Positions 62,226 to 64,000 of a stretch of 64,000 nt of DNA are shown in pieces (the first letter of the stretch is position 1; every line of letters starts with the position of its first letter). The stretch covers positions 23,047 to 87,046 of the forward strand of contig CAJTNT010000013.1 of NCBI GenBank assembly GCA_910577785.1, given 5' to 3'. This DNA comes from an uncultured Lachnospiraceae bacterium (GTDB lineage Bacteria > Bacillota > Clostridia > Lachnospirales > Lachnospiraceae). The translations under genes and the position numbers were made by a program. The notes below the pieces were generated by a model. That model did not search any database and had not been told where the DNA came from. It saw nothing but the letters and a program-made list of their open reading frames with translations.

Positions 62226-63227
62226 TTAGCTATGCACATTCCTATGATACTTTTCATTCATCTCTCTCACGGTTTCTGCAATCCTACTACGCAAAGAAAC
62301 AGGCTCTAAAACTTCAACATATGGCCCATATTGTAATGCCCAATAAAAGAAAGCCTGCTCATTACATTTCACCCGGATCAAAACCTGATTGTTTCGTCTT
62401 TTCCCTATAACATAAAAATCTTTTCCAAACCAGTCCACAAGTTCACTTATAATGTTTTCATCAACAATCACATTAATTGCAACGCTTTCTCCACCAAACA
62501 TATAAATATGCTCTGCCATATGCTTCGGAAGATCCAAGCCCTGTTCCAGGCCCGTCACTTGATTTTGGGGTTTCACTTTCTCTGCCAGCATTTCTACACA
62601 AGTCATTTTATCCAGCCGATAATGGGAAATATTATCGTACTTATCATAATTTCCAATCAGATAGTAAAATCCTTTGTTCGTTACCATTTGGTATGGATTA
62701 ACTATATATTTTTCTTCTCTTTTCGGATGCAGTTTGAAATCGGAACCATACCTGTTGTAAACAAAACTGATTTTCTTATGCTGCGAAATAGCCTCATTTA
62801 TTGTATCCACAACATACATAAGCTGCTTGTTATCCCCATGATATAGTTCTGGCAAATTGCTAACATGTTTTACTTTCGTTGAAAAATATTTATTGCTCAT
62901 ACCTTTAAGTTTTTCAATCAATGTCTTCGCCTGCTTTTGCGTCAAGCTTCTTGAAAACAAAACACTATCTATCAGCATACGCAATTCTGCATCCTCAAAC
63001 TCTTTCTCTGAAAGGTAATATCCGCCTTCCATGAAAATTTCATAGCCCAGTTCTTTCAGATACATTACATTATTCTTCACAGATCTACGATCACAATCCA
63101 TATCATAATTAGATTTCAATAACCTTACAATTTCCTGCTGTTTTAACCTATGCTCTTGGTCTGAATACTCCCTTAAGATCTCCAGAACCAACATATTAAG
63201 CATTTTTTTATTTCCTGTAGCATACAT
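62226..63227 (-). CDS. HTH-WYL domain transcriptional regulator
   Basis: 333 residues. The N-terminal helix-turn-helix (about 5-70; LEILREYSDQEHRLKQQEIVRLLKSNYDMDCDRRSV) is followed by a helical linker, a WYL domain (about 135-215; AISQHKKISFVYNRYGSDF, VNPYQMVTNKGFYYLIGNYD) and a WCX-like C-terminal domain. WYL proteins bind nucleic acids or nucleotides and often control phage-defence genes (CapW, BrxR). ATG 63227 follows GAGGAATAGAT, lying within the end of a broken ADP-ribosylglycohydrolase gene. The region is more A+T-rich than the rest of the window. Confidence 0.88.
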   Translation of the reverse strand: MYATGNKKMLNMLVLEILREYSDQEHRLKQQEIVRLLKSNYDMDCDRRSVKNNVMYLKELGYEIFMEGGYYLSEKEFEDAELRMLIDSVLFSRSLTQKQAKTLIEKLKGMSNKYFSTKVKHVSNLPELYHGDNKQLMYVVDTINEAISQHKKISFVYNRYGSDFKLHPKREEKYIVNPYQMVTNKGFYYLIGNYDKYDNISHYRLDKMTCVEMLAEKVKPQNQVTGLEQGLDLPKHMAEHIYMFGGESVAINVIVDENIISELVDWFGKDFYVIGKRRNNQVLIRVKCNEQAFFYWALQYGPYVEVLEPVSLRSRIAETVREMNEKYHRNVHS

Positions 63228-63229
63228 AT

Positions 63230-63511
63230 CTATTCCTCGTAACAGCATCCAATGTAGGACGGATAACTGCGTCCAAGCCCTCTGATCCGCCCACAGGCCG
63301 TCTCCCAAAACAGCCCATTGGCAGTAAACAGGGGCATCTATGTGTCATCTGAAATGAAAGCTTTGCCATTTGCCATATCATATGATATAATACCCTTCGG
63401 CCCATATTTTCCCATAATACTCTGTTCATCCATAAACTCGACGGCATACCTAAGTGCATCCTCTGCTGCGCCGCCAAGCAGGCAACCTTTAAATTTGTCT
63501 AAATTTTTCAT
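63230..63511 (-). pseudogene. ADP-ribosylglycohydrolase fragment with internal stop
   Basis: The frame from ATG 63511 gives MKNLDKFKGCLLGGAAEDAL, YAVEFMDEQSIMGKYGPKGI and FISDDT, the N-terminus of ADP-ribosylglycohydrolases (metal-binding SDDT). A TAG at 63338-63340 replaces the expected Gln of the DDTQM motif. Homology continues after it (PLFTANGLFWETACGRIRG) and stops at 63230; families run to about 300 residues or more. The usual GDA(L) of the first motif reads EDA. Clearly a pseudogene. Its start overlaps the preceding gene as ATGA. Confidence 0.8.
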
Positions 63512-63702
63512 ACTTTGCCACCTACCCTGAATACTTCCTCAAAAACTTCAATCTTGTCTTCATCACCCAAAATTGCAAATACAACATTTTCAAAGAACTG
63601 ATTAAAACGATCCTCTCCAAAAAATAATTGACTCAAACTTCCCACATCAAAAATGGGATTCGCACCTTGAAAAATCAATACTTTAGCCCGCAAAATACCC
63701 TT
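63508..63702 (-). pseudogene. C-terminal remnant of a macro-domain (PARG-like, TIGR02452) protein
   Basis: The last 60 or so codons read ...SLSQLFFGEDRFNQFFENVVFAILGDEDKIEVFEEVF, which resembles the C-terminal end of TIGR02452/PARG-type macro proteins that bind or remove ADP-ribose. Upstream the frame passes into transposase DNA (from about 63701), so the N-terminus was lost by insertion or recombination. It was translationally coupled to the ADP-ribosylglycohydrolase gene (ATGA overlap). Family assignment is tentative. Confidence 0.4.
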
Positions 63703-64000
63703 ATGCGGCTGTTTTTCTCCGTTCCAATGCATCCTGCATGTATTTTGGGAGACGCTGAACAAAGCTGGCTGTGAATTCCTCCAGCTGGGCTTCAGTGATG
63801 TGGAAATATTCCATCACAGTATTCATCAGTGCGTCTATGATAATGCGCATGGAACGGCTGAACGTGATATCCTCCATTTCGTCAAGCAGTCAGAAACACA
63901 GCTCACAGATCGTTTTGTCGTCTGTATTTTCACGTTGGATCACTGAGAGCATCATGTAACGGGAAAAGACAATGGCAACATGGGCATTCATGGCATCATA
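63701..64000 (-). mobile_element. Transposase C-terminal fragment with internal stop
   Basis: A minus-strand frame enters from the right edge: YDAMNAHVAIVFSRYMMLSV, IQRENTDDKTICELCF, stop (TGA 63890-63892), then LLDEMEDITFSRSMRIIIDALMN...EFTASFVQRLPKYMQDALERR and a normal stop at 63701. This is the C-terminal part of an IS4-like DDE transposase (the YDAxxAH...ERENTDD region). The internal TGA marks it as decayed unless recoded. The rest lies outside the window, so terminal repeats cannot be judged. Confidence 0.7.

Noticed and set aside
63208..63477. 89-codon minus-strand frame at the right end
   Set aside because: It is an out-of-frame reading of the ADP-ribosylglycohydrolase pseudogene.

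Overview
The window looks like a chromosomal segment of a spore-forming, gut-type Lachnospiraceae (Clostridia). Evidence: two alpha/beta small acid-soluble spore proteins, GerW/YtfJ, Rex, strong AGGAGG ribosome binding sites, and Firmicutes gene orders (ireB-ruvX-yrzB; rpmB/yloU/yloV/recG; ytfI-ytfJ; zapA-U32 peptidase-ftsW-pbpA). No tRNA, rRNA or CRISPR array was recognised. Species cannot be fixed from the sequence. Most genes are on the minus strand. Stretches at about 39.9-42.6 kb and 62.2-64 kb are visibly richer in A+T and look acquired or decaying.

Layout. 0.1-3.8 kb: yrzB, ruvX, ireB, a secreted C39-like cysteine peptidase and a duplicated CmpB-type membrane protein. 4.0-13.2 kb: a decayed glycan-use cluster made of a large secreted clan-A glycosidase, a YesM-type sensor kinase, a YesN-type regulator cut off after about 200 residues, and an alpha-galactosidase lacking its N-terminus; one deletion joins the last two. 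13.8-24 kb: housekeeping genes (yebC, a CBS-domain transporter, mazF/ndoA, alr, nnr, rex, an ABC-F ATPase, icd). 24.2-29 kb: a YtrA-type GntR regulator with an ABC exporter, a TPR-type XRE regulator facing a micro-ORF, and a ClC channel. 29.2-35.2 kb: an ion transporter, a cytidylate-kinase-like protein, a degenerate sigma factor, a phosphoesterase with a DUF4474 protein, a spore protein and a CYTH protein. 35.3-39.9 kb: carAB behind a structured leader. 40-42.6 kb: a second collapsed signalling locus (response regulator, ABC ATPase, headless histidine kinase). 42.7-53.4 kb: a second spore protein, hypotheticals, recG, a DAK2 kinase, yloU, rpmB, ytfI/ytfJ and a Nudix hydrolase. 53.5-60.6 kb: a cell-wall and division cluster. 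60.7-64 kb: a WYL regulator with a PD-(D/E)XK nuclease-like gene, next to debris of two ADP-ribose-processing genes and a transposase.

Cross-cutting signals. (1) A dispersed palindromic intergenic element occurs in at least three copies plus a relic; one copy is bracketed by a 23-bp duplication of the neighbouring gene's 3' end. (2) Gene pairs have been fused by internal deletion at 5.7 kb and 41.75 kb, and probably at 31.6 kb. (3) In-frame minisatellites and low-complexity inserts occur in many unrelated proteins (secreted glycosidase, GntR, FtsW, U32 peptidase, RecG, DUF2953, a coiled-coil protein). (4) The carAB leader combines a sigma-A promoter, a three-way-junction-like fold and an intrinsic terminator, and matches no leader family I recognise. 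(5) An acetyltransferase gene has no ATG, GTG or TTG at its conserved N-terminus and appears to start at ATA inside the zapA stop region.
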